Shown here in pieces: positions 1-9,900 of a stretch of DNA of 62,469 bases. Made by a program: the position numbers and the translations under genes. The stretch spans positions 1 through 62,469 of the forward strand of contig NZ_LVVY01000061.1 of the NCBI RefSeq assembly GCF_001650025.1, read 5' to 3'. Positions within the stretch are counted from its first letter, which is position 1. Every line of letters begins with the position of its first letter. Below the pieces are notes generated by a model, which did no database searches, was not told the DNA's origin, and saw nothing but the letters and a program-made list of their open reading frames with translations. This DNA comes from Devosia elaeis (GTDB lineage: Bacteria; Pseudomonadota; Alphaproteobacteria; Rhizobiales; Devosiaceae).

Positions 1-131
1 GCCTCATGCTCAGAGCGAGCCCGATTACCTATGCTTTCGCGACCTAACAACCAGAAGCCGCTAGTCCGCTACCCACCCCAGGTCGGTCAAATTGCAACTG
101 CTCCATCTCACAGCCGCCCATGACTAAAGAG

Positions 132-166
132 CCTTCGGCTCAAGGCCGAGGGTGACGCGCGGTGGG
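132..166. repeat. Palindromic repeat, family A (CCTCGGG/CCCGAGG type)
   Basis: A short hairpin, CCTTCGGC then GCCGAGG, is followed by a GGTGACG..CGGTGGGG tail. The same hairpin-plus-tail recurs near 5545, 5843, 5892 and 21409. The remaining bases of 1-206 show no gene. Confidence 0.7.
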
Positions 167-186
167 GTGGAGGCTTGGTGCTGTTC

Positions 187-206
187 TGATCCGTTCGCAG
201 AACGGA

Positions 207-209
<3 letters not shown>
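187..209 (-). terminator. Hairpin overlapping the lepA stop codon
   Basis: TGATCCGTT (187-195) and AACGGATCA (201-209) form a perfect 9-bp stem with a 5-nt loop. The stem contains the lepA stop codon. No T-run follows on the lepA strand, so this is a 3'-end stabiliser or Rho-assisted end rather than a standard intrinsic terminator. Confidence 0.45.
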
Positions 210-2012
<1,803 letters not shown>

Positions 2013-2114
2013 GGGGCGCTGATAGCAGAAGCCACAAGCCCAAGAAAGATGGTTTCCGTGCGGTTAATGGGGGTTTTCGGCAACGGCGGGGGCCTGGCGC
2101 GCGTTACTCGCCTC

Positions 2115-2945
2115 ATGCGCATGATCCTCCTCCCGCTCGCCGCCCTGCTGCTCGCCCCCGCCCCGCTGGCCGCACAGGATTTTCTCCAGCCCCTGCAAGA
2201 CCTGGTCGAGGACCTGGCGCCGCGCCCGGCGCCGACGCCGACGCCGGCCGATGAGCGGCCGGAGGCGGAGCCTGAAGAGGCGGCGCCGCCCCTGCCCCGA
2301 CCGCGACCGGAGGAAGCGGCAGCGCCGGACGAACCTGGTGCCGCGGAGGCAGAGGAGGAAATCGCCGCGGCGCCGCAGCCGGAGCGCGTCTACCAGACGG
2401 CCTGCCCGGCCCTGCTGGGTGGCGCGGTGATCGGGGACATGCTGCCGCCCATTGCCGAGGGTCCTTGCGGAGAACGTTCGCCGCTCTCCATCACCGCGCT
2501 TCGTGCCAATGGCCGGGAGATCGCGCTATCGAGCCCGGTCATTGCCAATTGCGCCATGGCCGGGGCGCTGGCCGATTGGGCCGGCGCGGTGGATGCCTAT
2601 GCCCGGGCGGCGCTCGACAGCCCGCTCGCCAGCCTCGAGACCGGGACCTCGATGATGTGCCGCAATCGCAATGGGGGCGAGGAGGGCTTCATGTCCGAGC
2701 ACGGCTTTGCCAATGCGCTGGACCTGGTGGGATTTACCCTGGCGGATGGACGCCGCATCGCCGTCGAAGCCGATTGGCTGCCGGCGGGCGCGCCGGAAGG
2801 GAAACTGCTGCGGCAGGCGCATGGCGCGGCCTGCGGGCATTTCACGACCGTGCTGGGGCCGGACGCCAATGCGGAGCACGCGGACCACCTGCATCTCGAC
2901 CTCGGCTGCCATGGGCAGAGCTGCACGGCGCAGATCTGCGAATAG
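2115..2945 (+). CDS. Extensin-family secreted protein
   Basis: The 276-residue product starts with a signal peptide (MRMILLPLAALLLAPAPLAA), then a Pro/Ala/Glu-rich linker to about residue 90. The C-terminal domain is an extensin-like (Extensin_2) domain. It carries SEHGFANALDL and EHADHLHLDLGC motifs, which resemble the His/Asp metal ligands of LAS-type carboxypeptidases, and several cysteines likely paired in the periplasm. I chose the ATG at 2115 because it gives a clean signal peptide; 2049 and 2121 are alternatives. The family is common in Hyphomicrobiales with no firm function, and cell-wall processing is an inference. The gene diverges from lepA. Confidence 0.85.
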   Translation: MRMILLPLAALLLAPAPLAAQDFLQPLQDLVEDLAPRPAPTPTPADERPEAEPEEAAPPLPRPRPEEAAAPDEPGAAEAEEEIAAAPQPERVYQTACPALLGGAVIGDMLPPIAEGPCGERSPLSITALRANGREIALSSPVIANCAMAGALADWAGAVDAYARAALDSPLASLETGTSMMCRNRNGGEEGFMSEHGFANALDLVGFTLADGRRIAVEADWLPAGAPEGKLLRQAHGAACGHFTTVLGPDANAEHADHLHLDLGCHGQSCTAQICE

Positions 2946-2987
2946 GAGGTGCACGCCGCGTGTGTATTGGCCTTAGCGCCCTGGCAT

Positions 2988-3119
2988 TCACCCGCATTCG
3001 GGGTGATGCGCCGGCAGGTCGGCCCAGTCGCGCAGGGCCATGTGATCGGGATGGGGGCTTTTGCGGTCACCTTGCGACAGGCGCCCGAGCCACGCGACGA
3101 GGCGGGTCAGGATAGACAT
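2988..3119 (-). CDS. Small 43-residue protein divergent from LysR gene
   Basis: A 43-codon frame encodes an N-terminal amphipathic stretch (MSILTRLVAWLGRL) and a tail ALRDWADLPAHHP. Short proteins ending in a similar WADLPxxHP motif occur beside GcvA-like LysR genes in Alphaproteobacteria; I recall this pattern but cannot check it. It starts 96 bp from the divergent LysR start at 3216, so the regulator may control it. Function is unknown. It is too short for length-based gene calling to support; the motif and its position are the only evidence. Confidence 0.55.
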   Translation of the reverse strand: MSILTRLVAWLGRLSQGDRKSPHPDHMALRDWADLPAHHPECG

Positions 3120-3200
3120 TTTCTGTCTCCGGTCGAACTTGGAATGTCGCCATCCTGCGCCCGGGAGCCCTGCGGCGCAATGGACAAGGTCTGCGCGCCG

Positions 3201-3217
3201 ATATAGAAAATCTATAT
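3201..3217. promoter_or_regulatory. Perfect palindrome overlapping the LysR gene start
   Basis: ATATAGA-AAA-TCTATAT is a 7-bp perfect inverted repeat whose right arm runs into the ATG at 3216. It may act as an operator for autorepression or as a promoter element of the divergent pair. It is not a typical T-N11-A LysR box. Confidence 0.45.
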
Positions 3218-4151
3218 GAGCAATCCCTTCCCCATTCCCCTCAATGCCCTGCGCGCCATCGAGATCGTGGCGCGGCGCGGGGCATTGGCGCCGGCGGCGG
3301 AGGAATTGGGAGTGACGATCGGCGCGGTCAGCCAGCATTTGCGGCGGGCCGAGGAGCGGCTGGGCATGGAATTGTTCACCCGCACGCCGCAGGGATTGAG
3401 GCCGCTGCCGGCGCTGGCCCAGGTGCTGCCGCAGCTTTCCGCCGGCTTTTCGCAATTGCAGGAGGGGCTGGCGAGCCTGACCGGGGCGCATGAGGGCGTG
3501 CTCAACGTCACGGTGGGCAGCGTCTTCGCCTCGCGCTGGCTGATCTGGCGGGTGCATAGATTCTCCGCGCTCCATCCCGGGCTCGAAATGCGGCTGACGG
3601 TGACCGGGACCATGCTCGATCTCAGCCGGCCCGACATCGATTGCGGCATCCGCTATGGCGACGGCACCTGGCCGGGGATTACGGCCAGCCTGATCGGCGG
3701 GCAGGATTTCCAGCCGGTCTGCGCCCCGGCGCTGCGCGAGCGGCTGAAACAGCCGGCAGACCTCGCAAACGTGCCGGTCATAGCGGACCAGACCTCGATG
3801 CTCGACTGGCCGGCCTGGCTGGCGGCGGCGGGGCTCGACCCCAAGATGCAGCTTTTGGGCCCGGTCTATTCGGATGCCTCGCTGGCCTTCGACGCCGCCA
3901 TTTCCGGGCAGGGCGTGCTCTTGGCCGCCGACATGATGACGGCCGATGCGGTCAGCGACGGGCGGCTGCTGCGGCCCTTCGGATTGCCGCTGCGTGGCCG
4001 GCGCGGCTATTTCCTGGCTTTGGCCAAGGGGCGGCGCGAGCCGAAAAAGCTCAAACTGTTCCGCGACTGGCTGGCGGAAGAAGTGCCGGCCAGCGCCGGC
4101 GGCTATGTGCAGCAAGGCATAGGCCTGCCCCCGCCATTGCCCGGGCCATGA
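3216..4151 (+). CDS. GcvA-like LysR-family transcriptional regulator
   Basis: The 311-residue protein has a winged helix-turn-helix at residues 7-65 (ALAPAAEELGVTIGAVSQHLRRAEERLG) and a LysR substrate-binding domain from about residue 90. The N-terminal PIPLNALRAIEIVARRGAL pattern is that of the GcvA subgroup. The start ATG overlaps a 17-bp palindrome. The divergent 43-residue gene (2988-3119) and the downstream FAD oxidase (4227) are the candidate targets. The effector is unknown. Confidence 0.9.
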   Translation: MSNPFPIPLNALRAIEIVARRGALAPAAEELGVTIGAVSQHLRRAEERLGMELFTRTPQGLRPLPALAQVLPQLSAGFSQLQEGLASLTGAHEGVLNVTVGSVFASRWLIWRVHRFSALHPGLEMRLTVTGTMLDLSRPDIDCGIRYGDGTWPGITASLIGGQDFQPVCAPALRERLKQPADLANVPVIADQTSMLDWPAWLAAAGLDPKMQLLGPVYSDASLAFDAAISGQGVLLAADMMTADAVSDGRLLRPFGLPLRGRRGYFLALAKGRREPKKLKLFRDWLAEEVPASAGGYVQQGIGLPPPLPGP

Positions 4152-4193
4152 TCGGCGCCCGCTCTTCCCCAATCGCCGGAAAGGCTTTAGCTT

Positions 4194-4209
4194 CTGACCA
4201 AATGGTCAA
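4194..4209. promoter_or_regulatory. RutR-type operator upstream of FAD oxidase
   Basis: The sequence CTGACCA-AA-TGGTCAA matches the E. coli RutR consensus TTGACCAnnTGGTCAA at 13 of 14 defined positions. It ends 17 bp before the ATG at 4227. A rutR orthologue lies in this window (32124-32834), with a similar but poorer site in its own promoter. Confidence 0.65.
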
Positions 4210-4226
4210 AATTCCTGGAGCGCGTC

Positions 4227-5483
4227 ATGGACAGCGACGTCATCATTCTGGGCGCGGGGATCGTGGGGATCGCGACGGGCATCCACCTGTTGCGGCGCGG
4301 GCGCAGCGTGACCCTGGTGGACCGGAATGCGCCGGGGCGCGAGACCAGTTTCGGCAATGCCGGCATCATCCAGCGCGAAGGGGTGCGCCCGCATGCCTTT
4401 CCGCGCGACCTGCAGACGCTGCTGCAGGTGGGGCTGCACCTGTCCACGGCGGCACGCTACGAGCCGCTGGCGCTGCCCAAACTGGCGCCGCCGCTGCTGA
4501 AATATTGGTGGGAATCCTCGCCCGAGCATTATCGCAAGGTGGTGCAATCCTATGCGCCGCTGATCGGGCGCTCCATCCTCACCCATAACGACCTGATCCT
4601 GGCGGCGGGGCCGGAGGCGGAAAAGCTGATCTCGCGCTATGGCTGGCACCTGGCCTTCCGCAGCCAGGACAAGTTCGAGAAGGAAATCGGCAAGGCGCGG
4701 GGCGACCACGAGCAATTCGGCATCGGCTACAAGGTGCTGGACTGGCCGGCGCTGAAGGCCGCCGAGCCGGACCTGATCGGCGGGCTGGTGGGCGCCATCC
4801 ACTGGACCGATCCCTGGACGGTGCGCGATCCCGGCGCGTTGGTCTCGGCCTATTTCGGCCTGTTCGAAACGCTGGGCGGCCGCTTCGTCAGCGGTGCGGC
4901 CGAAGGGCTGGTGCCCGAGGCCGGCTTCTGGAGCAGCATGGTGGCGGGACGCAAGCTGACGGCGCAGCAGGCGGTGATCGCCTTGGGGCCCTGGGCACCG
5001 GACGTGCTGGAGCCCCTGGGCTATCGGCTGCCGCTCTTCGTCAAGCGCGGCTATCACATGCATTATGGCGCGCCCGAGGGCGTGGAGCTCAAGCACCTGC
5101 TGCTCGACCCGGAAGTGGGCTATGCCATGGCGCCGATGGCGGCGGGCATCCGCATCACCACCGGCGCCGAATTCTCGATGCGCGACGCCGCCCCCACCCC
5201 GATCCAGCTGGGCAAGGCCGAGCAGGCGGCGCGCGAGCTGTTTCCCCTGGGCGACAGGCTCGATCCCCAGCCCTGGAAGGGCGCCCGGCCCTGCACGCCC
5301 GACATGATGCCGATCATTTCCAAGGCGCCCCGGCATGAGGGGCTCTATGTGGGGATCGGCCACGCCCATCACGGCTTCACGCTGGGCCCGGCGACGGGCG
5401 AATTGCTGGCGCAGACCATGACCGGAGAAGAGACCGCCATCGATATCCGCCCGTTCCGGATGGAGCGGTTTTTAGGGGGCTGA
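4227..5483 (+). CDS. FAD-dependent amino-acid oxidoreductase (DadA-like)
   Basis: The 418-residue protein begins with a Rossmann FAD-binding motif (VIILGAGIVGIATGIHLLRRG) and has the DAO-family fold: RETSFGNAGIIQ near residue 45 and a C-terminal GHAHHGFTLGPATGELLA motif that closes the flavin site. The family oxidises D-amino acids or other secondary amines and passes electrons to the respiratory chain. Exact substrate is unknown. A RutR-type box sits just upstream, which suggests control by pyrimidine status. The preceding LysR gene ends 75 bp upstream, so both promoter and operator lie in that gap. Confidence 0.88.
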   Translation: MDSDVIILGAGIVGIATGIHLLRRGRSVTLVDRNAPGRETSFGNAGIIQREGVRPHAFPRDLQTLLQVGLHLSTAARYEPLALPKLAPPLLKYWWESSPEHYRKVVQSYAPLIGRSILTHNDLILAAGPEAEKLISRYGWHLAFRSQDKFEKEIGKARGDHEQFGIGYKVLDWPALKAAEPDLIGGLVGAIHWTDPWTVRDPGALVSAYFGLFETLGGRFVSGAAEGLVPEAGFWSSMVAGRKLTAQQAVIALGPWAPDVLEPLGYRLPLFVKRGYHMHYGAPEGVELKHLLLDPEVGYAMAPMAAGIRITTGAEFSMRDAAPTPIQLGKAEQAARELFPLGDRLDPQPWKGARPCTPDMMPIISKAPRHEGLYVGIGHAHHGFTLGPATGELLAQTMTGEETAIDIRPFRMERFLGG

Positions 5484-6010
5484 GGTGCCCAAGCGGCGCG
5501 TGTTCATTCCGGACGCCTGCCGGCCCCGGCTCAATCCGCAAACGCCCTCGGGTCAAGCCCGAGGGTGACGATCCGTGGGTGGGGTGGTGCAGTTATTCAC
5601 TGATGGACCCCCACCCCATCCCTCCCCGCAAGGGGGAGGGTGCCGGGCTGGCGTGTGACGCAAATACGGCCCCACACTCGATGCAGCACCTCCCCCTTGA
5701 CGGGGGAGGGTGGGAGGGGGTGCCGGCTTGCGCAACACGCCCGGTTCTTTAGCCCCCCCCATGAGGGGAGGGAGGCCAAAGAATCGTGATTTCAGCTCAA
5801 TGTCGATTGCTCCAAGGGCATCTAACCCAATCCGGATCGTCGCCCTCGGGCTTGGCCCGAGGGTTCTTTGGTTTTAGGGACATCGCAAACGCCCTCGGGT
5901 CAGGCCCGAGGGTGACGAGCGGTGGGTGGGGGTGGTCTAGTGGTTCCCTGATGGACCCCCTCCCCAACCCTCCCAAGGGGAGGGTGGCGGGCCGGCGTGT
6001 GGGACGGCCC
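5484..6010. repeat. Gene-free stretch filled with palindromic repeats
   Basis: This 527-bp gap holds three family-A hairpins with arms CCCTCGGG/CCCGAGGG (5545-5565, 5843-5863, 5892-5912), two of them followed by the GGTGACGA.C.GTGGGTGG tail. It also holds family-B blocks (5609-5770 and 5945-6000) rich in CCTCCCC/GGGGAGG pairs. Short open frames here are translations of the repeats, not genes. Confidence 0.85.
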
Positions 6011-6604
6011 CTAGCCCCCGATCAGCCGCCGCAGCTTGGCGAGGGCCGTGTCGTTGCTTTCGCGATAGGCGATGGTGCCCTGGAACTCGCCGTTGCGGTC
6101 GAGCAGGAAGATCGAGGCGGTGTGGTCCATGGTATAATCGCCGCCGTCGAGCGGGACCTTTTCGTAATGCACGGCCCAGGCCCTTGCCGCCTTGCCCACC
6201 TGTTCCGGCGTGCCGGTGAGGCCGGTGACGCGGCCGGTCCAGGCGACGTAGTCGCCGATGATGGCCTCGGTATCGCGCTCGGGATCGACGGTGACGAAAT
6301 AGGCCTTGAGATCGGCGGCTTCGGCGCCGAGCTGCTCATACCAATTGGTCATTTCGGCCAAGGAGGTGGGGCAGACATCGGGGCAATGGGTGAAGCCGAA
6401 GAACAGCATGGAAGGATTGCCGTTGAAGCTGGCGCGGGTGAAGGGCGCGCCTTCATGGGTCGAGAGCTGATAATCGCCATGGCCGAGGCCGGCTACGGGG
6501 GCGGGGCGCATCATGGTCGCATAGGCATAGAGACCGGTGGCGCCGACGGCCGCCACCACAACCAGCGTCCACAATATGGTGCGCAGATGGGCGAGGGCGT
6601 TCAT
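6011..6604 (-). CDS. SCO1/SenC family copper chaperone / thiol oxidoreductase
   Basis: The 197-residue protein has an N-terminal membrane anchor (about residues 8-27) and a thioredoxin-fold SCO domain. The copper-binding CPDVC motif lies in FGFTHCPDVCPTSL, with the third ligand His in the later TMDHTASIFLLD segment. Sco proteins deliver copper to the CuA site of cytochrome c oxidase. I use the ATG at 6604; a TTG at 6610 overlapping the upstream stop is possible. It is last in the copper operon, 2 bp after the PCuAC stop, which fits joint CuA assembly. Confidence 0.92.
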   Translation of the reverse strand: MNALAHLRTILWTLVVVAAVGATGLYAYATMMRPAPVAGLGHGDYQLSTHEGAPFTRASFNGNPSMLFFGFTHCPDVCPTSLAEMTNWYEQLGAEAADLKAYFVTVDPERDTEAIIGDYVAWTGRVTGLTGTPEQVGKAARAWAVHYEKVPLDGGDYTMDHTASIFLLDRNGEFQGTIAYRESNDTALAKLRRLIGG

Positions 6605-6606
6605 GC

Positions 6607-7116
6607 TCAATGCCCCTCGCCATGGGCCGGAGCCGCGGCGGCGCTGCAGCCGGCGGGCAGGTCGATGGTGATGGTGCCGGCCTTTTCGAAGGTGAGGGTG
6701 ACGGGCACTGCATCGCCCTCGGCCACCGATCCGATGAGGCCCATGAACATCAGGTGATAGGAGCCGGGCGCCAGTTCGACGCTTTCGCCGGCCGGGATGA
6801 GAAGGCCATCGGCGAGCTGGCGCATCTTCATCACGTCGCCTTCCATGGCCATTTCGTGGATCTGACCCTGGCGGGCGATGGGGGTTTCGACCGAGACCAG
6901 CCGATCGTCCTCGCTGCCCTTGTTGGTGAGGGTCATGAAGCCGCCGGCCACCGGCGCATTGGGCAGGGTGGCGCGGGTGAAGGCGTCTTTGATCTCGATA
7001 TTGCCGATGGTGACGGCGGCAGGCGCATGCGTGTCGTGGGCGTGTTGCGCCAGGGCCGGCATGGCCGGAGCCAGCGCCATAAGGGCGAGGGCGAAGAGGG
7101 GAAGACGCAGGGACAT
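6607..7116 (-). CDS. PCuAC-family periplasmic copper chaperone
   Basis: This 169-residue protein has a signal peptide (to about residue 23), a His-rich start to the mature protein (HAHDTHA) and a PCuAC domain. The conserved Cu(I) ligands are visible as H-E-M ... M-K-M ... H-L-M (H-x-M spacing around IHEMAMEGDVMKM and YHLMFMG). The C-terminal tail adds more His. It passes Cu(I) to Sco or directly to CuA or cbb3 oxidase. It is followed immediately by the Sco gene and preceded 20 bp upstream by copC-copD. Confidence 0.93.
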   Translation of the reverse strand: MSLRLPLFALALMALAPAMPALAQHAHDTHAPAAVTIGNIEIKDAFTRATLPNAPVAGGFMTLTNKGSEDDRLVSVETPIARQGQIHEMAMEGDVMKMRQLADGLLIPAGESVELAPGSYHLMFMGLIGSVAEGDAVPVTLTFEKAGTITIDLPAGCSAAAAPAHGEGH

Positions 7117-7136
7117 GGGATTGATCCTTTCAGGGT

Positions 7137-8723
7137 TCAGGGAATTTGGATTTCGGCGCCGATCCGCGCCAGGGTGAAGCGGTCGAGCCGGATATCGAGA
7201 ACCAGCTCCCAGAGGCCGGGAAGCGGGATGGACTGGCCCTCGACGCGCCAGAGCCCGCCGGCCGGGATTGCAGGGACCTTGAAGGGCTCGATATTGAGGG
7301 CCGGCGCCGCGAGGGTGAGGTCGACCGAGAGCGGAACAAGCGGGGCGCCGGCGAGGTCGACCACGGCGATATCGATGGCCACCGGCCCGGCGCGGCCGGG
7401 CGTCACCACGATATCGGCCATGACGCGGTCGTCCATGGCATGGGCATAAGCGGGGACGGCAAGAGCGGCCTCCGCCGCCTGGGCCAGGGCGATGGCGCGG
7501 GGCGGCGGGGTGAAGCGCCAGCCGGCGGCGAGGCCGAAAATGACGAGGACCAGGCCGATTTCGGCCAGGATGGAGCGCCGCAGCAGCAGCCGGGCTTTGG
7601 CCTCGCCGCCAAGGGCAGGCCGGGTCAGGCGGAAGCGGTTCCAGAGGGCGAGCCCGAAAAGCAGGACGAGCAGGGCCAGCTTGGCGGCGAGGATATAGCC
7701 GTAAGGCGTCAGCCAGGCCGGGCCGGGCGGGCCGAGCTGGACCACGCCGAGCACGAGGCCGGAAACGAGGATGGGGGCGATGGCCAGGGGCACGAGGCGG
7801 GAAAATTGCGCCAGGGCCCTGTCGGCGTCATCGCTGCGGCTCTTCAGCCAGAACAGCAGCGGCAGCAGCGCGCCGGCCCAGAACAGGATGCCGCCGATAT
7901 GCAGGATCACCGCGCTGCGGGTGAGCCATTGCGGTTCGGCCGCGCCGGCATGGCCGCTGATGGCGAGGGCAAGGGCCGCCAGGGGCCAGGCAAGCAGCGC
8001 CAGAAGGCGGAAGCGGACGAGGCTGACCAATCCCAGCGCCAAGGCGGCGGCCAGCAGCAGCGTGGTGAGGCCGTAACTGGTCGAATAGCCCGCGCTCCAG
8101 GTGGAGGCGGCAAAGATGCCGCCGGGATCGCGGCCAAGCGCATCGGCGCCATGCAGGCCCAGGCTCAGCGGCGCGGCGAGGAGGCCGAGCCCGGCCAGGC
8201 CGGCAATGACGCCCCCGCCCCGCGCCGGCAGCGGCGCAACCAGCGCGAAGATGGCCCCGCCAAGGCCGAAGAACAGCCCGGCAAAAAGCACGGCCTTGGC
8301 CGCCCAGAGCAAGAGGGCGGTGGCGGGCGAGGCGATGGCGATCTCGGGCAGCGCGCCGATGGCGGCGCCGATGGAAAAGACCAGCGCCCCGGCGACGGGA
8401 TGGGCATCGACCGAGACCACGCGCCAGCTCAAGACATGCGTGCCCTGCCCCAGATCGGGCGGCAGGCTCACGCGCAGGTTTTCCCCGCCAATGGCCTCGG
8501 CGGTGAGATCGGTCGCGGTGCCGTCCGGCGCGACCAGGGCCAGGGAGAGCGGGCTGACCGGCTCATTGAAGAGCAAAGCGAGCTCGTTCGGCGCCTGGGC
8601 CAGAACGGCATTGGCGACGGGCTGGGTGGAGAGCAATTGCGCATGGGCGAAGGCGGGCTGGCCGGCAGCCAGCGCCATGAAAGCCAGCAGCAGCACGCAT
8701 TGGCGGGCAAGGCGATGCAACAT
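7137..8723 (-). CDS. CopC-CopD fusion, copper resistance / import membrane protein
   Basis: The 528-residue protein joins a signal peptide and periplasmic CopC domain (residues about 22-120) to a polytopic CopD domain with about eight membrane segments and a C-terminal periplasmic domain of about 100 residues. CopC copper ligands are visible: the mature N-terminus HAQLLS and the VDAHPVAG motif. Such YcnJ-type fusions are linked to copper uptake. I chose the ATG at 8723 because it has a strong GGAGGA ribosome site and a clean signal peptide. It sits third in the five-gene copper operon. Confidence 0.9.
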   Translation of the reverse strand: MLHRLARQCVLLLAFMALAAGQPAFAHAQLLSTQPVANAVLAQAPNELALLFNEPVSPLSLALVAPDGTATDLTAEAIGGENLRVSLPPDLGQGTHVLSWRVVSVDAHPVAGALVFSIGAAIGALPEIAIASPATALLLWAAKAVLFAGLFFGLGGAIFALVAPLPARGGGVIAGLAGLGLLAAPLSLGLHGADALGRDPGGIFAASTWSAGYSTSYGLTTLLLAAALALGLVSLVRFRLLALLAWPLAALALAISGHAGAAEPQWLTRSAVILHIGGILFWAGALLPLLFWLKSRSDDADRALAQFSRLVPLAIAPILVSGLVLGVVQLGPPGPAWLTPYGYILAAKLALLVLLFGLALWNRFRLTRPALGGEAKARLLLRRSILAEIGLVLVIFGLAAGWRFTPPPRAIALAQAAEAALAVPAYAHAMDDRVMADIVVTPGRAGPVAIDIAVVDLAGAPLVPLSVDLTLAAPALNIEPFKVPAIPAGGLWRVEGQSIPLPGLWELVLDIRLDRFTLARIGAEIQIP

Positions 8724-8782
8724 TGCCTGATCCTCCTTGTCGGCGGGCCGATGGGCGGGGTGCGAGACCCCGCCCGGGCGCC

Positions 8783-9310
8783 TTAATGGCCGTGGCCGCC
8801 CGAGGCCGGGACCAGGGTGACGCTGGGGGCCGGCATATCGGCCTCTGCGGCGCCGCTGGTGTCGATCCAGGCTTCCTCGCCGCCGGCGCATTCCTGGATG
8901 GCCGGGAAGAAGAACTTGCCCGGCTCCAGCGCGGCGGCAAAGGTGCCGCGGAAGACGAATTCGTCGTAATGCTCATTGAGCAGATTGCCGCCCGACCAGA
9001 CGATTTCCTTGACGCCCTCGGTCAGCGTGGTGCCGTGATTGTCATAGGCATTCTCGTAAGGGCCGGAGACGATTTCGAGGTCCCAGCCCGGCTTGGGCAT
9101 GGGCTTGACCGCGAAAAAGCCTTCCGGGATCTGCACGCGGACGAGATTGGTGGCTTGGGTGCCGCAGCCATGGGGCACGCGGAGCACGGCCTTGTAGCCG
9201 GCGCCGATCACCGCTTCGGGCGCCTCCAGGGTGACATGGGCGAAAACGGGCGCGGCCGGAATGGCCAGCAGGGTGGCGGCAAGGGCCGCGCGAGCGAACA
9301 TGCGGATCAT
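8783..9310 (-). CDS. YcnI-family (DUF1775) periplasmic copper-binding protein
   Basis: The 175-residue protein has a signal peptide ending ...AAPVFA, so the mature protein begins HVTLEAPEA. An N-terminal His is the expected copper-brace ligand of YcnI. Other conserved parts are VPHGCGTQATN and the Trp in KPGWDLEI. The tail is His/Gly-rich, and no C-terminal membrane anchor is seen. The ATG at 9310 replaces a longer frame that starts upstream without a signal-like N-terminus. It stands second in the copper operon, and together with CopC-CopD it forms the YcnI-YcnJ pair known from Bacillus. Confidence 0.9.
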   Translation of the reverse strand: MIRMFARAALAATLLAIPAAPVFAHVTLEAPEAVIGAGYKAVLRVPHGCGTQATNLVRVQIPEGFFAVKPMPKPGWDLEIVSGPYENAYDNHGTTLTEGVKEIVWSGGNLLNEHYDEFVFRGTFAAALEPGKFFFPAIQECAGGEEAWIDTSGAAEADMPAPSVTLVPASGGHGH

Positions 9311-9364
9311 GAAACGATCTCCGGTCAATAGGGTCTGATGGGGCGGCAAATTGCCGGCTTGCAG

Positions 9365-9754
9365 TCAGACCGTGACGGGAGGCGCGCGCGATTGGCCCAC
9401 ATGATCGGGCAGGAGCGGCGCGGGAGGCGCAGGCGCGCGGGCAAAGCGGATGATGTCGGCCTGGCCGGGCGGCTCGATATGCAGGACCGGCGGCAGGATG
9501 GCCGCCACCTGCTGCTTGGCGACGCCGGTGGCCGGACAGGTCAGCGCGGCGGCGGCAGCGGGATCGCCGTTCTCGTCCTGGGCCATGGGCTGGCAGACCG
9601 ACCAGGAATCGAGGGTGGAATAGCCGATGGCGTTGAGATCGCGCTGCAATCCGGCGGCCTGATGCAGGGGCAGGAGCAGGGTGAGCACATAGATGGCCAG
9701 AACCGCCAGAGCGGCCCCCATCTCACCCATCATCTGCCGCCGTTTCGTATGCAT
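9365..9754 (-). CDS. DUF2946-like small membrane/exported protein, first gene of copper operon
   Basis: The 129-residue product has one hydrophobic segment at residues 10-30 (MGAALAVLAIYVLTLLLPLHQ), two cysteines (SVCQP, ALTCP) and a Pro-rich tail. It resembles DUF2946 proteins that accompany copper genes, but the match is by layout and hydropathy only. I chose the ATG at 9754 as the first start giving an N-terminal membrane segment. It lies 54 bp upstream of the ycnI-like gene on the same strand and would be the first cistron. Confidence 0.65.
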   Translation of the reverse strand: MHTKRRQMMGEMGAALAVLAIYVLTLLLPLHQAAGLQRDLNAIGYSTLDSWSVCQPMAQDENGDPAAAAALTCPATGVAKQQVAAILPPVLHIEPPGQADIIRFARAPAPPAPLLPDHVGQSRAPPVTV

Positions 9755-9861
9755 CGGGCTCCTCACCCCTTGGCAATAGCCCGGAGCGCGGGCGCTCACA
9801 AGCTCTTATGGCCGGGCGGGCGCCACTCACATTGTCGCAGCGGGAGGGGGCTTGCCCAAAG

Positions 9862-9878
9862 TTTAGAATGGTTCTAAT
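9862..9878. promoter_or_regulatory. Irr/ICE-type iron-control box 1
   Basis: TTTAGAA-TGG-TTCTAAT matches the Irr iron-control element as I know it (TTTAGAA-N3-TTCTAAA) at all but the last base. It lies in the divergent region between the copper operon and mbfA. Its starting point is 22 bp from box 2, about two helical turns. Confidence 0.75.
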
Positions 9879-9883
9879 CATTG

Positions 9884-9900
9884 TTTGGAACCATTCTAAA
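9884..9900. promoter_or_regulatory. Irr/ICE-type iron-control box 2
   Basis: TTTGGAA-CCA-TTCTAAA differs from the iron-control element at one base. It ends 14 bp before the mbfA ATG. Together with box 1 it forms a longer perfect 17-bp inverted repeat (9858-9874 with 9888-9904). Repression by Irr under iron limitation is the expected outcome. Confidence 0.72.

Noticed and set aside
5484..6010. Possible CRISPR array in the repeat-rich gap
   Set aside because: Repeats are palindromic, irregularly spaced and scattered over 33 kb, and no cas genes are present.
7146..8786. Long plus-strand open frame opposite copC-copD
   Set aside because: Low-complexity Gly/Asp/Gln-rich translation with no domain; it is the antisense shadow of a well-defined membrane protein.
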